From the NCBI RefSeq assembly GCF_900236475.1, contig NZ_LT963352.1, positions 2,790,001-2,854,000 on the forward strand: DNA of 64,000 nt, read 5' to 3'. Positions 18,927 through 28,667 of this stretch are shown here, piece after piece. The DNA is from Streptomyces chartreusis NRRL 3882 (GTDB lineage Bacteria > Actinomycetota > Actinomycetes > Streptomycetales > Streptomycetaceae). A program made the translations under genes and the position numbers. Each line of letters starts with the position of its first letter. The stretch's first letter is position 1. The notes beneath the pieces are model-generated. The model ran no database searches and was not told the DNA's origin. It worked only from the letters and a program-made list of their open reading frames with translations.

Positions 18927-20264
18927 CTACCGCACCAGACACGGCCGCTTCGCGTCGAACTCCCACCCCGGGATCAGGTACCGCATCCCCACCGCATCGT
19001 CCCGCGCCCCCAGCGCCTTCTCCCGATACAGCTCGTGCGCCGCCAGCAAGCGGTCCGTATCGAGCCGCACACCCAACCCCGGCGCGTCCGGAACAGCCAC
19101 CTCCCCGCCCACGATGCGGGGCGGCTCGACCGTCAACCGCTCCAGCCCCTCCTGCCAGATCCAGTGCGTGTCCAGCGCGTTGTACTCCCCCGGCGCCGCC
19201 GCCCCGCAGTGCGTCACCATCGCCAGGGAGATGTCGAAGTGGTTGTTGGAGTGACACCCCCAGGTCAGCCCCATCGCGTTGCACAACTGCGCCACCCGCA
19301 CCGACCCCTGCATGGTCCAGAAGTGCGGATCGGCCAGCGGAATGGAGACCGACTGGAGAGCCAGGGCATGGGCCATCTGACGCCAGTCGGTCGCGATCAT
19401 GTTCGTCGCCGTCGGCAACCCCGTGGCCCGGCGGAACTCCGCGAGGATCTCCCGCCCGGAGTAACCGCCCTCCGCCCCGCAGGGATCCTCGGCGTACGCG
19501 AGCGTGCCCACCAACGGCCGGCACAGCTCGACCGCCTCCCGCAGCGACCACGCCCCGTTCGGGTCCAGGGTGATCCGCGCCCCGGGAAAACGCGACTTGA
19601 GAGCGCGCACCGCCGCGACCTCCTCGGCCCCCGCCAGCACACCTCCCTTGAGCTTGAAGTCCCGGAAACCGTAGTGCTCGTAGGCCGCCTCCGCCTGGCG
19701 CACGATCGCCTCCGGCGACAGCGCCTCCTCGTGCCGCACCCGGTACCACGCCACGGACGAGTCGGGCTCCCGGACGTACTCCAGATCCGTACGGTCCGGG
19801 TCACCGACGTAGAAGAGGTACCCCAGCACCCGCACGGAGTCCCGCTGCTGCCCGTCACCCAGGAGCGCCGCCACGGGCACGTCCAGATGCTGCCCGAGAA
19901 GATCGAGCAGCGCCGACTCGACCGCGGTCACCGTATGGACGGTGGTCCGCAGGTCGAAGGTCTGGACACCCCGCCCCCCGGCGTCCCGGTCGGCGAACCG
20001 CTCGCCGATCTCGCGCAGCACCCGCTTGTAGTCCCCCACCTTCGCCCCGACGACCAGCGACTCGGCGTCCCGCAGCGTCCGCGTGATCTTCTCCCCGCCG
20101 GGCACCTCCCCCAGCCCGGTACGCCCCTCGGAGTCGGTGAGGACGACGATGTTGCGGGTGAAGTACGGGCCGTGCGCGCCGGAGAGGTTCAGCTCCATGC
20201 TGTCCCGGCCCGCGACGGGGTAGACGGCGAAGGCCGTGACGGTCGGCTGCGGTCCGCTGCTCAT
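18927..20264 (-). CDS. gudD: Glucarate dehydratase (enolase superfamily)
   Basis: 445 aa, the normal length. Removes water from D-glucarate to give 5-dehydro-4-deoxyglucarate. Enolase-superfamily marks: catalytic Lys in FRDFKLKGG, metal-ligand region [25 protein letters not shown], and the glucarate-dehydratase [11 protein letters not shown] with its His-Asp dyad region. ATG at 20264 is 44 bp downstream of the GntP permease stop; the two form an operon (permease first). A divergent IclR gene lies upstream of the permease. The longer frame upstream of 20264 is a shadow. Confidence 0.93.
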   Translation of the reverse strand: MSSGPQPTVTAFAVYPVAGRDSMELNLSGAHGPYFTRNIVVLTDSEGRTGLGEVPGGEKITRTLRDAESLVVGAKVGDYKRVLREIGERFADRDAGGRGVQTFDLRTTVHTVTAVESALLDLLGQHLDVPVAALLGDGQQRDSVRVLGYLFYVGDPDRTDLEYVREPDSSVAWYRVRHEEALSPEAIVRQAEAAYEHYGFRDFKLKGGVLAGAEEVAAVRALKSRFPGARITLDPNGAWSLREAVELCRPLVGTLAYAEDPCGAEGGYSGREILAEFRRATGLPTATNMIATDWRQMAHALALQSVSIPLADPHFWTMQGSVRVAQLCNAMGLTWGCHSNNHFDISLAMVTHCGAAAPGEYNALDTHWIWQEGLERLTVEPPRIVGGEVAVPDAPGLGVRLDTDRLLAAHELYREKALGARDDAVGMRYLIPGWEFDAKRPCLVR

Positions 20265-20308
20265 CGGGTGCCCCTTCTGAAGGCTTGTGAAGGCTGAATC
20301 GACATGGT

Positions 20309-21646
20309 TCAGAGACTGAGGGCGTCGAGGACCCACTCGACCGCCAGCACGCCGCCCAGGCCGAGCACGGCGAGCACGGTCGTATAGGACGTACGGACCT
20401 TGATCGCCTCGATGACGGAGAGGTTGAAGTACTCCTTGAACAGCCAGAACCCCGGGTCGTTGACGTGGGAGAAGGCGATGGAGCCGCAGGCGACGGCCAG
20501 CACCATGACCTCCGGGTGCACCCCGCTGCCCGCCAGGAGGGGCAGTGCCACGCCGGAGGCCGTGACGACGGCGACGGTGGCCGAGCCGAGCGCGATGCGG
20601 AGGATGACGGCGACGAGCCAGGCGAGGACGATCGGCGAGATGGACCAGCCGTCCGTGACGTCCTTGATGTAGTCGGAGATCCCGCCCTCGACGAGGACGT
20701 TCTTGAAGGCCCCGCCCGCGCCGATCACCAGCAGGATCATCGCCATGGCCTGGGCCGCCGAGCCGCAGGAGGCGCCGACGTCGCTCAGGCTGCGCCCGAT
20801 CCGCGGTCCGAACGCCCAGACCGCCAGGCACAGGGTCAGCAGCAGGGCGATCGGCGCCGACCCGACGAAGGCGACGGCGTGCAGGAAGGGGCTGTCGCCC
20901 GAGGCGGCCATGTCGGTCACGGCGGCGGCCACGATCAGCACCACCGGGAACAGCGCCACGAACAGCGACCAGCCGAGGCCCGGCATCTCCTCGTCGGTGA
21001 ACTCGCGATCGCTGACCAGGCCCTTGGGGATGGCCGGGGTCATCCTCGCGACGAACGGAAGACGGGGCCAGGTCAGGGCGATGAGCGCACCGGCGGGCAC
21101 GGCGACGAACAGACCGTAGAACAGCGTCAGTCCGACGGAGGCGTGGAAGGCCGCGGCGACGGCGGTGGGCCCGGGGTGCGGCGGCAGGAAACTGTGCATG
21201 GTGGACAGGGCGATGGACATCGGCAGGCCGACCCACAGCAGCTTCGCCCCGGTCACCCAGACCAGGGTGAACGCGATGGGCACGATGATGACGAACGCGA
21301 CCTCGTAGAACATGGTCACGCCGATCAGCATGGACGTGACCACCATGGCGACCTGGACCCACCGCGGTCCGAAGGCGTCGAGGAGTTTGCCGGCTATGCG
21401 CTGTGCGGCGCCGGCGTCCCCCATCACGCGGCCGACCATGGCGCCGAGCCCGATGGTCAGCATGGTGTCGCCGATCTGGTCCCCGATGCCCTCGGAGAGG
21501 ACGTCCGGGATGGTCGCCACCGGAATCCCCCGGACCAGTGCGACCCCGACCGCCACGAGCAGCAGGGCCGCGAAACCGTTGAGTCTCAGCCTGGTCATGA
21601 GGAGAAGCAGAGCCAGAACGCTGATCCCGACTACGAGCAGAGGCAA
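20309..21646 (-). CDS. GntP family gluconate/sugar-acid:proton symporter
   Basis: 445 aa, about 12-14 hydrophobic helices. Family marks: [19 protein letters not shown], the [15 protein letters not shown] loop and [16 protein letters not shown]. GntP proteins import gluconate and related acids; pairing with glucarate dehydratase suggests glucarate or galactarate here (inference). The promoter region 21647-21797 contains three direct TATGCAGA repeats. Confidence 0.9.
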   Translation of the reverse strand: MPLLVVGISVLALLLLMTRLRLNGFAALLLVAVGVALVRGIPVATIPDVLSEGIGDQIGDTMLTIGLGAMVGRVMGDAGAAQRIAGKLLDAFGPRWVQVAMVVTSMLIGVTMFYEVAFVIIVPIAFTLVWVTGAKLLWVGLPMSIALSTMHSFLPPHPGPTAVAAAFHASVGLTLFYGLFVAVPAGALIALTWPRLPFVARMTPAIPKGLVSDREFTDEEMPGLGWSLFVALFPVVLIVAAAVTDMAASGDSPFLHAVAFVGSAPIALLLTLCLAVWAFGPRIGRSLSDVGASCGSAAQAMAMILLVIGAGGAFKNVLVEGGISDYIKDVTDGWSISPIVLAWLVAVILRIALGSATVAVVTASGVALPLLAGSGVHPEVMVLAVACGSIAFSHVNDPGFWLFKEYFNLSVIEAIKVRTSYTTVLAVLGLGGVLAVEWVLDALSL

Positions 21647-21680
21647 GGCAGTTCCCCTTTGAACCGGTGTCCCATCCCCA

Positions 21681-21723
21681 TATGCAGACGTCCCTATATG
21701 CAGATGGCGTCCACGTATGCAGA
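21681..21723. promoter_or_regulatory. Three direct TATGCAGA repeats between gntP and iclR-type gene
   Basis: TATGCAGA occurs at 21681, 21697 and 21716 (spacing 16 and 19), 35-77 bp upstream of the GntP start and on the other side of the IclR gene. Probably the operator of the IclR regulator, controlling both directions. IclR sites are often such short imperfect repeats. Confidence 0.6.
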
Positions 21724-21797
21724 TGGAGGCTAAGTGGGTGAACGTGCCGGGTCAATGGCCGGGCGATCACAGATTGCTGCGGACCTACGATGAGCCC

Positions 21798-22586
21798 ATG
21801 CAGGAGAGCAGAGGGGTCCGCGGTGTGAAGTCGGCGGCCCGGACCGTCGCGCTGCTGGAACTGCTCGCCGAGCGGGGCGAGCAGCCCTCGCGCCTCGACC
21901 AGCTCTCGGAGGACCTGGGCGTGCCGCGCAGCAGCATGTACCAGCTGCTCCGGACACTCGTCGACGCCGGCTGGGTCCGCACCGACGCCACCGGCTCCCT
22001 CTACGGCATCGGGATCCGTGCGCTGCTCACCGGCACCGGTTACCTGGACGGGGACCGGCGGGTCCGGCTGGTCCGTCCGTATCTCGACGAGGCGTCGGAC
22101 GCGCTCGGCGAGACGATCCACCTGGCCCGGCTCGACGGCCCGGACGTCGTCTACCTCGCCACCCGCGAGTCCCACGAGTACCTGCGGACCATCAGCCGGG
22201 TCGGCCGTCGCGTCCCGGCCCACGCCGGCGCGCTCGGCAAGGCACTGCTCGCGGAGCGCGCCGACGAAGAACTGCCGTTCACGAAGTGGCCGTTGACCGC
22301 GCTCACGGAGAACACCCACACCGACCGGGCGGCGCTCCTCGCCGACCTGGCCCGGGTGCGCGAGCGCGGCTACTCCGTCGACCGCGAGGAGACGGTGCCC
22401 GGCATCGCCGGCTTCGGCTTCGCGCTGCGCTACGGCACACCGGTCGTCGACGCCATCAGCTGCTCGGTCCCGGTGGCCCGGCTGACCCCGGAGCACGAGG
22501 CCCGCATCGTCTCCGTGATGCGGGACATCCGGGCGAGGATCGAATCCCGCCTACCGCCGGCACCGGACACACCCGACTGGCGCTGA
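21798..22586 (+). CDS. IclR family regulator of sugar-acid genes
   Basis: 262 aa. N-terminal winged HTH ([40 protein letters not shown]) and C-terminal effector domain ([55 protein letters not shown]). ATG at 21798 is the start matching family N-termini. It is divergent from gntP-gudD and likely responds to a sugar acid or its breakdown product. Confidence 0.88.
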   Translation: MQESRGVRGVKSAARTVALLELLAERGEQPSRLDQLSEDLGVPRSSMYQLLRTLVDAGWVRTDATGSLYGIGIRALLTGTGYLDGDRRVRLVRPYLDEASDALGETIHLARLDGPDVVYLATRESHEYLRTISRVGRRVPAHAGALGKALLAERADEELPFTKWPLTALTENTHTDRAALLADLARVRERGYSVDREETVPGIAGFGFALRYGTPVVDAISCSVPVARLTPEHEARIVSVMRDIRARIESRLPPAPDTPDWR

Positions 22587-22613
22587 CGGGCATCCCCTAA
22601 GCGGGTGCCCGTC
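22585..22613. terminator. Hairpin at the end of the IclR gene
   Basis: GACGGGCA / TGCCCGTC, an 8-bp stem with further pairing inside, overlapping the stop codon. Lies between convergent genes. Confidence 0.5.
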
Positions 22614-22639
22614 GACTCCACGCCCCATGACGGGGTCCT

Positions 22640-23089
22640 TCAGCCGGCCGCCCCGTCCGGCAGGACCCCGGCCCGGAACGGCTCCACACCTTCGAGCCTG
22701 CGCACCCGCGTCGGCTCGATCAGCAGCATCACCCGGCGCTCCCCGGGCAGCAGCCACGGGTACCGGTCCTCCCCGAGGTACTTCCGCGCGAGCCGGTCCA
22801 TCGCCCGCTCCGCCTCCTCGCCCTCCACGAACCGGACGACCTTCCCCCGGATCTCCGCCCGGTCGTACGGGTTCCCGGGATCGTGGTGGGACAGCGAAAC
22901 GTACGGATTGCGCCGCAGGTTCTCTTCCTTCACCCGCCCGACGGACGTGTTGACCATGACGTACTCCCCTTCGATGTCCGCCCACATGGGCGACACCTGG
23001 GGCGCACCGTCCGCACCCACCGTCGCGAGATGCCAGAAGTTCGCCGCGCGGAGACGCTCGCGAATATGCCCGCTGAGCTTGCCGTTCAC
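22640..23089 (-). CDS. PPOX-class F420- or FMN-dependent oxidoreductase
   Basis: 149 aa, single split-barrel flavin-binding domain: FWHLATVGADGAPQVSPMW, then VMVNTSVGRVKEENLRRNP and VSLSHHDPGNPY. The pattern is that of actinobacterial F420-dependent PPOX proteins. Substrate unknown. Monocistronic by position. Confidence 0.85.
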   Translation of the reverse strand: MNGKLSGHIRERLRAANFWHLATVGADGAPQVSPMWADIEGEYVMVNTSVGRVKEENLRRNPYVSLSHHDPGNPYDRAEIRGKVVRFVEGEEAERAMDRLARKYLGEDRYPWLLPGERRVMLLIEPTRVRRLEGVEPFRAGVLPDGAAG

Positions 23090-23275
23090 CTGAGTGGCCG
23101 CCTTTCCGGGCCCACGCTCACCAGGCCCGGTGCCATCCTCGCCGCACCCCCGCCCCGGCCGACAGACGATCTTCGGCCCCGGTCGAACCCGCTGGTAGCC
23201 GTAGGTTCCTACAATCCGTGTTCCTGGCTGAACAGACCGTAGTCACCGCAGCCCCGCGCCCCTAGCTTGTGGCCC

Positions 23276-24013
23276 GTGCGCCGACCTTCAGCCCGCCCGA
23301 GCCAGCCCACACCCCACCTCGTGCCCGCCACCCCGACGCCCCCGCCCTTCAACGCCCCCGCCGCCCGCCGGCTGCGCGCGGCCCTCGGCATGACACCCGA
23401 GCACGTCGCCTACGGCATGCGTGTCTCCTACGGGCACCCCCACATTACCCCGGACCACGTCATGGCCTGGGAACGCGGGGCGGCGGCCCCGTCCGCCTCC
23501 GAACTGACCGCCCTCGCAGGGACGTTGTGGTGCTCGCCCGGCGAACTCATCGGCAGGCCCCGCACCCTGCGCGAGCACCGCATCGCCCGCGGTCTCGCCC
23601 CCGAGGACGTGGCCCGTGCCGTGGGGCACGAACTCCACGCGTATCTGCGGATGGAGGAGACCGACAACTGGCGCGGCACCGACCGCCAGTCCGCCGCCCT
23701 CGCCGATCTGCTCGGCCTCGGCCTGCCCGACTTCGTCACCGTCACGGGCCGCGACGCCAGACTCGGCGACCTGCTGCGCAACGCCGTCACCACCCGCTGG
23801 CAGGCCTACGTGCGCCCGGTGGCCAAGGTCGTGCCCCTGGACCGGCCGTTCCTGGAGGGCGCCCTCCAGGGGCTGCACCAGGACTACCAGGGGCACATGG
23901 CCGCCACCCTGAGCTGGGGCGGCGGCAGCAGCGACGCCGGCGACGCCGCCCGCGACTTCCTCGACCGGATCGTCGAGCACTTCTGGACGAGAATCCAGGA
24001 GAGCCCGGCCTAG
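23276..24013 (+). CDS. Helix-turn-helix protein with two XRE-like domains
   Basis: 245 aa. Two Cro/CI-like HTH units are visible: RLRAALGMTPEHVAYGMRVS with HVMAWERGAAAPSASELTAL, and LREHRIARGLAPEDVARAVG with LRMEETDNWRG. The remaining ~120 residues (RDARLGDLLRNAVTTRWQAY and beyond) are of unknown fold. GTG at 23276 is preferred to the TTG three codons upstream. It lies upstream of the convergent pfkA gene. A palindrome GTAGG-TT-CCTAC (about 23202-23213) precedes it and could be its own operator. Target genes unknown. Confidence 0.78.
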   Translation: MRRPSARPSQPTPHLVPATPTPPPFNAPAARRLRAALGMTPEHVAYGMRVSYGHPHITPDHVMAWERGAAAPSASELTALAGTLWCSPGELIGRPRTLREHRIARGLAPEDVARAVGHELHAYLRMEETDNWRGTDRQSAALADLLGLGLPDFVTVTGRDARLGDLLRNAVTTRWQAYVRPVAKVVPLDRPFLEGALQGLHQDYQGHMAATLSWGGGSSDAGDAARDFLDRIVEHFWTRIQESPA

Positions 24014-24033
24014 GGGTGTCCGCGCCCGGCCCT

Positions 24034-25059
24034 CTAGAAGACCGACTCGGCCTCGTCCATCCGGTCCTTCGGGACGGTCTTCAGCTCGGTCACGGCCTCC
24101 GCGAGCGGCACCATCACGATGTCCGTGCCGCGCAGCGCGGTCATCCTGCCGAACTGCCCCTGGTGCGCGGCCTCCACCGCGTGCCAGCCGAACCGGGTGG
24201 CGAGCACCCGGTCGTACGCGGTCGGTGAGCCGCCGCGCTGGACGTGGCCGAGAATGACCGGCTTGGCCTCCTTGCCGAGCCGTCGCTCCAGCTCGTGGGC
24301 GAGTGCGGTGCCGATGCCCTGGAATCGCTCGTGGCCGAACTTGTCGATCGCGCCCTTGCCGTAGTCCATGGTGCCCTCGGCCGGGTGGGCGCCCTCGGCG
24401 ACGCAGACGACCGCGAACTTCTTGCCGCGGGCGAAGCGCTCCTCGACCATCTTCACGAGATCGGCCGGATCGAACGGCCGCTCCGGCAGACAGATCCCGT
24501 GCGCACCGGCCGCCATGCCGGACTCCAGCGCGATCCAGCCGGCGTGGCGCCCCATGACCTCCACCACCATCACCCTCTGGTGGGACTCGGCGGTGGTCTT
24601 CAGGCGGTCCATCGCCTCGGTGGCGACCCCGACCGCCGTGTCGAAGCCGAAGGTGCGGTCGGTCGACGAGATGTCGTTGTCGATCGTCTTCGGGACGCCG
24701 ACCACCGGCAGACCCGCGTCGGACAGCATGCGGGCCGCCGTCAGGGTGCCCTCGCCGCCGATCGGGATCAGCGCGTCGATGCCGAACTCGTGGATCATGT
24801 CGGAGGCGTTCTCGCAGGCCTCGCGGAGCCGGTCGCGCTCCAGCCGGGACGACCCCAGGATCGTGCCGCCGCGGGCCAGGATGCCGCTGACCGCGTTCAG
24901 GTCGAGGGTGCGGTAGCGGCCGTCCAGCAGTCCCGAGTAACCGTCCTCGAAGCCGATGACCTCGTCGCCGTAGTTGTCGACCGCCCGGTGCACGACCGAC
25001 CGGATCACGGCGTTCAGGCCGGGGCAGTCGCCGCCTGCGGTGAGAACTCCGATACGCAT
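24034..25059 (-). CDS. pfkA: 6-phosphofructokinase
   Basis: 341 aa. Fructose 6-phosphate to fructose 1,6-bisphosphate, the committing step of glycolysis. Motifs: GGDCPGLNAVIR, PIGGEGTLTAA, PKTIDNDISSTD (catalytic Asp), MGRHAGWIALES, VILGHVQRGGSPTAYDR. The Gly after Glu in GGEGT fits ATP-dependent enzymes (PPi enzymes carry Asp there). ATG at 25059. It is divergent from pta across 220 bp (25060-25279) that must hold both promoters. S. coelicolor has several PFKs; by position this is the SCO5426 type. Confidence 0.95.
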   Translation of the reverse strand: MRIGVLTAGGDCPGLNAVIRSVVHRAVDNYGDEVIGFEDGYSGLLDGRYRTLDLNAVSGILARGGTILGSSRLERDRLREACENASDMIHEFGIDALIPIGGEGTLTAARMLSDAGLPVVGVPKTIDNDISSTDRTFGFDTAVGVATEAMDRLKTTAESHQRVMVVEVMGRHAGWIALESGMAAGAHGICLPERPFDPADLVKMVEERFARGKKFAVVCVAEGAHPAEGTMDYGKGAIDKFGHERFQGIGTALAHELERRLGKEAKPVILGHVQRGGSPTAYDRVLATRFGWHAVEAAHQGQFGRMTALRGTDIVMVPLAEAVTELKTVPKDRMDEAESVF

Positions 25060-25279
25060 CGTGCTGTGTCTCCTGCTCGCTGTTGATACCGGTGAGCCTC
25101 TGCCGATTGTTTCACGCTCCACAGCCGGGTGCCGCACCCTGGACTGATGGGCGCCTTATCTATCGGCGGAGGTATTGTCAAGAGGGTTCTGCTCACCTCG
25201 GTGGGCGATTTTTGTGCCCGTGGCTGGATAGCCGTTGGCTTGATATGTACCCCCACTCACGACGAAACGGAGAGCGCGC

Positions 25280-27382
25280 GTGACCCGCAGCGTGTACGTG
25301 ACCGGCATCGACCGCGGCGACGGCCGCCAGGTCGTCGAACTGGGGGTCATGGAGCTCCTCACCCGGCAGGTCGACCGGGTGGGCGTCTTCCGTCCCCTCG
25401 TCCATGACGGGCCCGACCGCCTCTTCGAGCTGTTGCGCGCCCGCTACCGGCTCGCCCAGGACCCGGCGACCGTCTACGGCATGGACTACCACGAGGCGTC
25501 CGCCCTCCAGGCCGAGGCCGGCACGGACGAGCTGGTGTCCACGCTCGTCGACCGCTTCCACCTGGTCGCCCGCGACTACGACGTGGTCCTGGTCCTCGGC
25601 ACCGACTACGCCGGCACCCAGCTCCCGGACGAGCTGGCGCTCAACGCCCGGCTGGCGAACGAGTTCGGCGCGTCCGTGATCCCGGTCGTGGGCGGCCGCA
25701 AGCAGACCGTCGAGTCGGTGCTCGCCGAGACGCGCAACGCCTACCGGGCCTACGACACGCTGGGCTGCGACGTCCTGGCCATGGTCGCCAACCGGGTGGC
25801 CCGCGAGGACCGCGACGAGATCGCCGCCCAGCTCGGCTCCCGGCTCCCCGTGCCGTGTTACGTCCTGCCCGACGAGCCCGCGCTGTCCGCCCCGACGGTC
25901 TCGCAGATCGGCCACACCCTCGGCGCCAAGGTGGTGCTGGGCGACGACTCGGGGCTGGCCCGGGACGTGCTCGGCTTCGTCTTCGGCGGGGCGATGCTGC
26001 CGAACTTCCTGGGCGCCCTGACCCCGGGCTGCCTCGTCGTCACGCCGGGGGACCGCGCCGACCTGGTCGTCGGCGCGCTCGCCGCGCACAGCGCCGGCAC
26101 CCCGCCGATAGCGGGCGTGCTCCTCACCCTGGACGAGGTGCCCGGCACCGACATCCTCACGCTCGCCGAGCGCCTCGCACCGGGCACGCCGGTGCTGTCG
26201 GTGGCCGGCACCAGCTTCCCCACCGCCGAGCAGCTGTTCTCCCTTGAGGGGAAGCTCAACGCGGCCACCCCGCGCAAGGCGGAGCGGGCGCTCGGCCTGT
26301 TCGAGCGGTACGCCGACACCGCCGACCTCGCGCACCGCGTCTCCGCTCCGAGCAGCGACCGCGTCACGCCGATGATGTTCGAGCACAAGCTGCTGGAGCA
26401 GGCCCGCTCCGACCTGCGCCGGGTCGTCCTCCCCGAGGGCACCGAGGAGCGCGTGCTGCACGCCGCCGAGGTGCTGCTGCGCCGGGGCGTGTGCGAGCTG
26501 ACCCTGCTCGGCCCCGTCGACCAGATCCGCAAGAAGGCCGCCGACCTCGGCATCGACCTCGGCGAGTCCCAGCTGATCGACCCGGCCGCCTCCGACCTGC
26601 GCGACGCCTTCGCCGAGAAGTACGCGGCCCTGCGCGCCCACCGGGGCGTCACCGTGGAGCTGGCGTACGACGTGGTCTCCGACGTGAACTACTTCGGCAC
26701 GCTGATGGTGCAGGAGGGCCTCGCCGACGGCATGGTGTCCGGCTCGGTGCACTCCACGGCCGCGACCATCCGCCCGGCCTTCGAGATCATCAAGACCAGG
26801 CCGGACGCCGACATCGTCTCGTCGGTGTTCTTCATGTGCCTGGCCGACAAGGTCCTCGTCTACGGCGACTGCGCGGTGAACCCGGACCCGAACGCCGAGC
26901 AGCTCGCCGACATCGCCATCCAGTCGGCGGCCACGGCCGAGCGGTTCGGCGTGGAGCCGCGGATCGCGATGCTGTCGTACTCCACGGGCACGTCCGGCTC
27001 CGGCGCCGACGTCGACAAGGTGCGCGAGGCCACCGAGCTGGTGCGCGCGCGCCGGCCCGACCTGAAGATCGAGGGCCCGATCCAGTACGACGCCGCCGTG
27101 GAGCCGTCGGTCGCGGCGACCAAGCTGCCCGGCTCCGAGGTCGCCGGACAGGCGAGCGTGCTGATCTTCCCCGACCTGAACACCGGCAACAACACCTACA
27201 AGGCCGTGCAGCGCTCGGCCGGAGCGATCGCCGTCGGCCCGGTGCTCCAGGGTCTGCGCAAGCCGGTCAACGACCTGTCCCGTGGCGCCCTCGTCCAGGA
27301 CATCGTCAACACGGTCGCCATCACGGCGATCCAGGCCCAGTCCCCCGCCCCGTCCCCGAGCGAGAAGGCAACCGCCCAGTGA
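25280..27382 (+). CDS. pta: Phosphate acetyltransferase, long form
   Basis: 700 aa. Acetyl-CoA + phosphate to acetyl phosphate + CoA. The N-terminal 350 residues are the BioD-like and DRTGG regulatory part (VYVTGIDRGDGRQVVELGV with a degenerate P-loop); the catalytic domain starts near 365 (FEHKLLEQARSDLRRVVLPE) and includes SGSVHSTAATIRPAFEI, FSYSTGTS-like LSYSTGTSGSG and FPDLNTGNNTYKAVQR. GTG start with GGAGA 8 nt upstream. The stop overlaps the ackA start as GTGA, so the pair is coupled. Confidence 0.96.
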   Translation: MTRSVYVTGIDRGDGRQVVELGVMELLTRQVDRVGVFRPLVHDGPDRLFELLRARYRLAQDPATVYGMDYHEASALQAEAGTDELVSTLVDRFHLVARDYDVVLVLGTDYAGTQLPDELALNARLANEFGASVIPVVGGRKQTVESVLAETRNAYRAYDTLGCDVLAMVANRVAREDRDEIAAQLGSRLPVPCYVLPDEPALSAPTVSQIGHTLGAKVVLGDDSGLARDVLGFVFGGAMLPNFLGALTPGCLVVTPGDRADLVVGALAAHSAGTPPIAGVLLTLDEVPGTDILTLAERLAPGTPVLSVAGTSFPTAEQLFSLEGKLNAATPRKAERALGLFERYADTADLAHRVSAPSSDRVTPMMFEHKLLEQARSDLRRVVLPEGTEERVLHAAEVLLRRGVCELTLLGPVDQIRKKAADLGIDLGESQLIDPAASDLRDAFAEKYAALRAHRGVTVELAYDVVSDVNYFGTLMVQEGLADGMVSGSVHSTAATIRPAFEIIKTRPDADIVSSVFFMCLADKVLVYGDCAVNPDPNAEQLADIAIQSAATAERFGVEPRIAMLSYSTGTSGSGADVDKVREATELVRARRPDLKIEGPIQYDAAVEPSVAATKLPGSEVAGQASVLIFPDLNTGNNTYKAVQRSAGAIAVGPVLQGLRKPVNDLSRGALVQDIVNTVAITAIQAQSPAPSPSEKATAQ

Positions 27383-28593
27383 GCCCGTCCCGTGTCCTCG
27401 TCCTCAACTCCGGCTCCTCGTCGGTGAAGTACCAGCTGCTCGACATGCGCGACAACGGCCGGCTGGCGGTGGGTCTGGTCGAACGCATCGGCGAGCAGAC
27501 CTCCCGGCTGAAGCACACCCCGGCCGGCGGCGAGAGCCGGGAGCGCGGCGGGGCGATCGCCGACCACGACGCCGCCCTGAAGGCCGTCGCCGAGGAGCTC
27601 GCCAAGGACGGCCTCGGCCTGGACTCGCCCGAACTGGCCGCGATCGGGCACCGCGTGGTGCACGGCGGCAAGTTCTTCACCGAGCCGACCGTGATCGACG
27701 AAACCGTGCTCGCCGAGATCGAGCGGCTCATCCCCGTCGCCCCGCTGCACAACCCGGCCAACCTCACCGGGATCCGCACGGCGCAGGCGCTGCGGCCGGA
27801 CCTGCCACAGGTCGCCGTCTTCGACACCGCCTTCCACACGACGATGCCGGAGTCGGCCGCCCGCTACGCGATCGACGTGAAGACGGCCGACGAGCACCGC
27901 ATCCGCCGCTACGGCTTCCACGGCACCTCGCACGCCTACGTCTCCCGGGCCACCGCCGAGCTGCTCGGCAAGGACCCCGCCGAGACGAACGTGATCGTGC
28001 TGCACCTGGGCAACGGGGCGTCCGCCTCTGCCGTGCGGGGCGGTCGTTGCGTGGACACCTCCATGGGCCTGACGCCTTTGGAGGGGCTCGTGATGGGTAC
28101 GCGCTCGGGAGACATGGACCCGGCCGTCATCTTCCATTTGATGCGTGTTGGTGGAATGTCCGCCGACGAGATCGACACTCTTCTCAACAAGAAGAGCGGT
28201 CTGATCGGTCTGTGCGGCGACAACGACATGAGGGAGATCCGCCGCCGCGTCGACGAGGGCGACGAGCAGGCGGAGCTGGCGTTCGACATCTACATTCACC
28301 GCCTGAAGAAGTACATCGGCGCCTATTACGCCGTACTCGGACGGGTGGACGCGGTGGCCTTCACCGCCGGTGTCGGCGAGAACGCGGCGCCCGTGCGGGA
28401 GGCCGCCCTGGCGGGCCTGGAGGAGCTGGGTCTCGCGGTGGACGGCGAGCGCAACGCCGTACGCGGCGACGAGGCGCGGCTGATCTCGCCCGAGGGCGCC
28501 CGGGTCGCGGTGGCGGTGGTGCCCACCGACGAGGAATTGGAGATCGCGACACAGACCTACGCGCTGGTAATTGGTTCGGGGAATCACACCTGA
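27379..28593 (+). CDS. ackA: Acetate kinase
   Basis: 404 aa. Acetyl phosphate + ADP to acetate + ATP. Motifs: LVLNSGSSSVKYQL, GHRVVHGGKFF, FDTAFHTTMPE, RRYGFHGTSHAYVS, LHLGNGASASA, FTAGVGENAAPVRE. GTG at 27379 overlaps the pta stop; the pair makes or assimilates acetate and sets the acetyl-phosphate level. A stretch near 28080-28330 has A/T-richer codons than the rest, but nothing suggests transfer. Confidence 0.96.
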   Translation: MSPSRVLVLNSGSSSVKYQLLDMRDNGRLAVGLVERIGEQTSRLKHTPAGGESRERGGAIADHDAALKAVAEELAKDGLGLDSPELAAIGHRVVHGGKFFTEPTVIDETVLAEIERLIPVAPLHNPANLTGIRTAQALRPDLPQVAVFDTAFHTTMPESAARYAIDVKTADEHRIRRYGFHGTSHAYVSRATAELLGKDPAETNVIVLHLGNGASASAVRGGRCVDTSMGLTPLEGLVMGTRSGDMDPAVIFHLMRVGGMSADEIDTLLNKKSGLIGLCGDNDMREIRRRVDEGDEQAELAFDIYIHRLKKYIGAYYAVLGRVDAVAFTAGVGENAAPVREAALAGLEELGLAVDGERNAVRGDEARLISPEGARVAVAVVPTDEELEIATQTYALVIGSGNHT

Positions 28594-28625
28594 GCGGCAT
28601 CCCGCCCTTTTGTATTTTCCGCCAG

Positions 28626-28660
28626 ACGGAATATTCCGTTGCGAAACAAACCGATAGGAT
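28626..28660 (+). promoter_or_regulatory. pyk promoter with a perfect 14-bp palindrome
   Basis: ACGGAATATTCCGT (28626-28639) is a perfect palindrome. TAGGAT at 28655-28660 is a good -10, putting the -35 inside the palindrome. The transcript would then start at or within two bases of the pyk ATG. A repressor binding the palindrome would block the promoter directly. Confidence 0.6.
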
Positions 28661-28667
28661 CGCCCCC

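Noticed and set aside
18776..19573. A 265-codon plus-strand frame opposite the end of gudD
   Set aside because: Pro/Arg-rich shadow starting inside the dispersed repeat; no domain.
24034..25059. PPi-dependent phosphofructokinase
   Set aside because: The motif is GGEGT; the position that is Asp in PPi enzymes is Gly, which fits ATP dependence.
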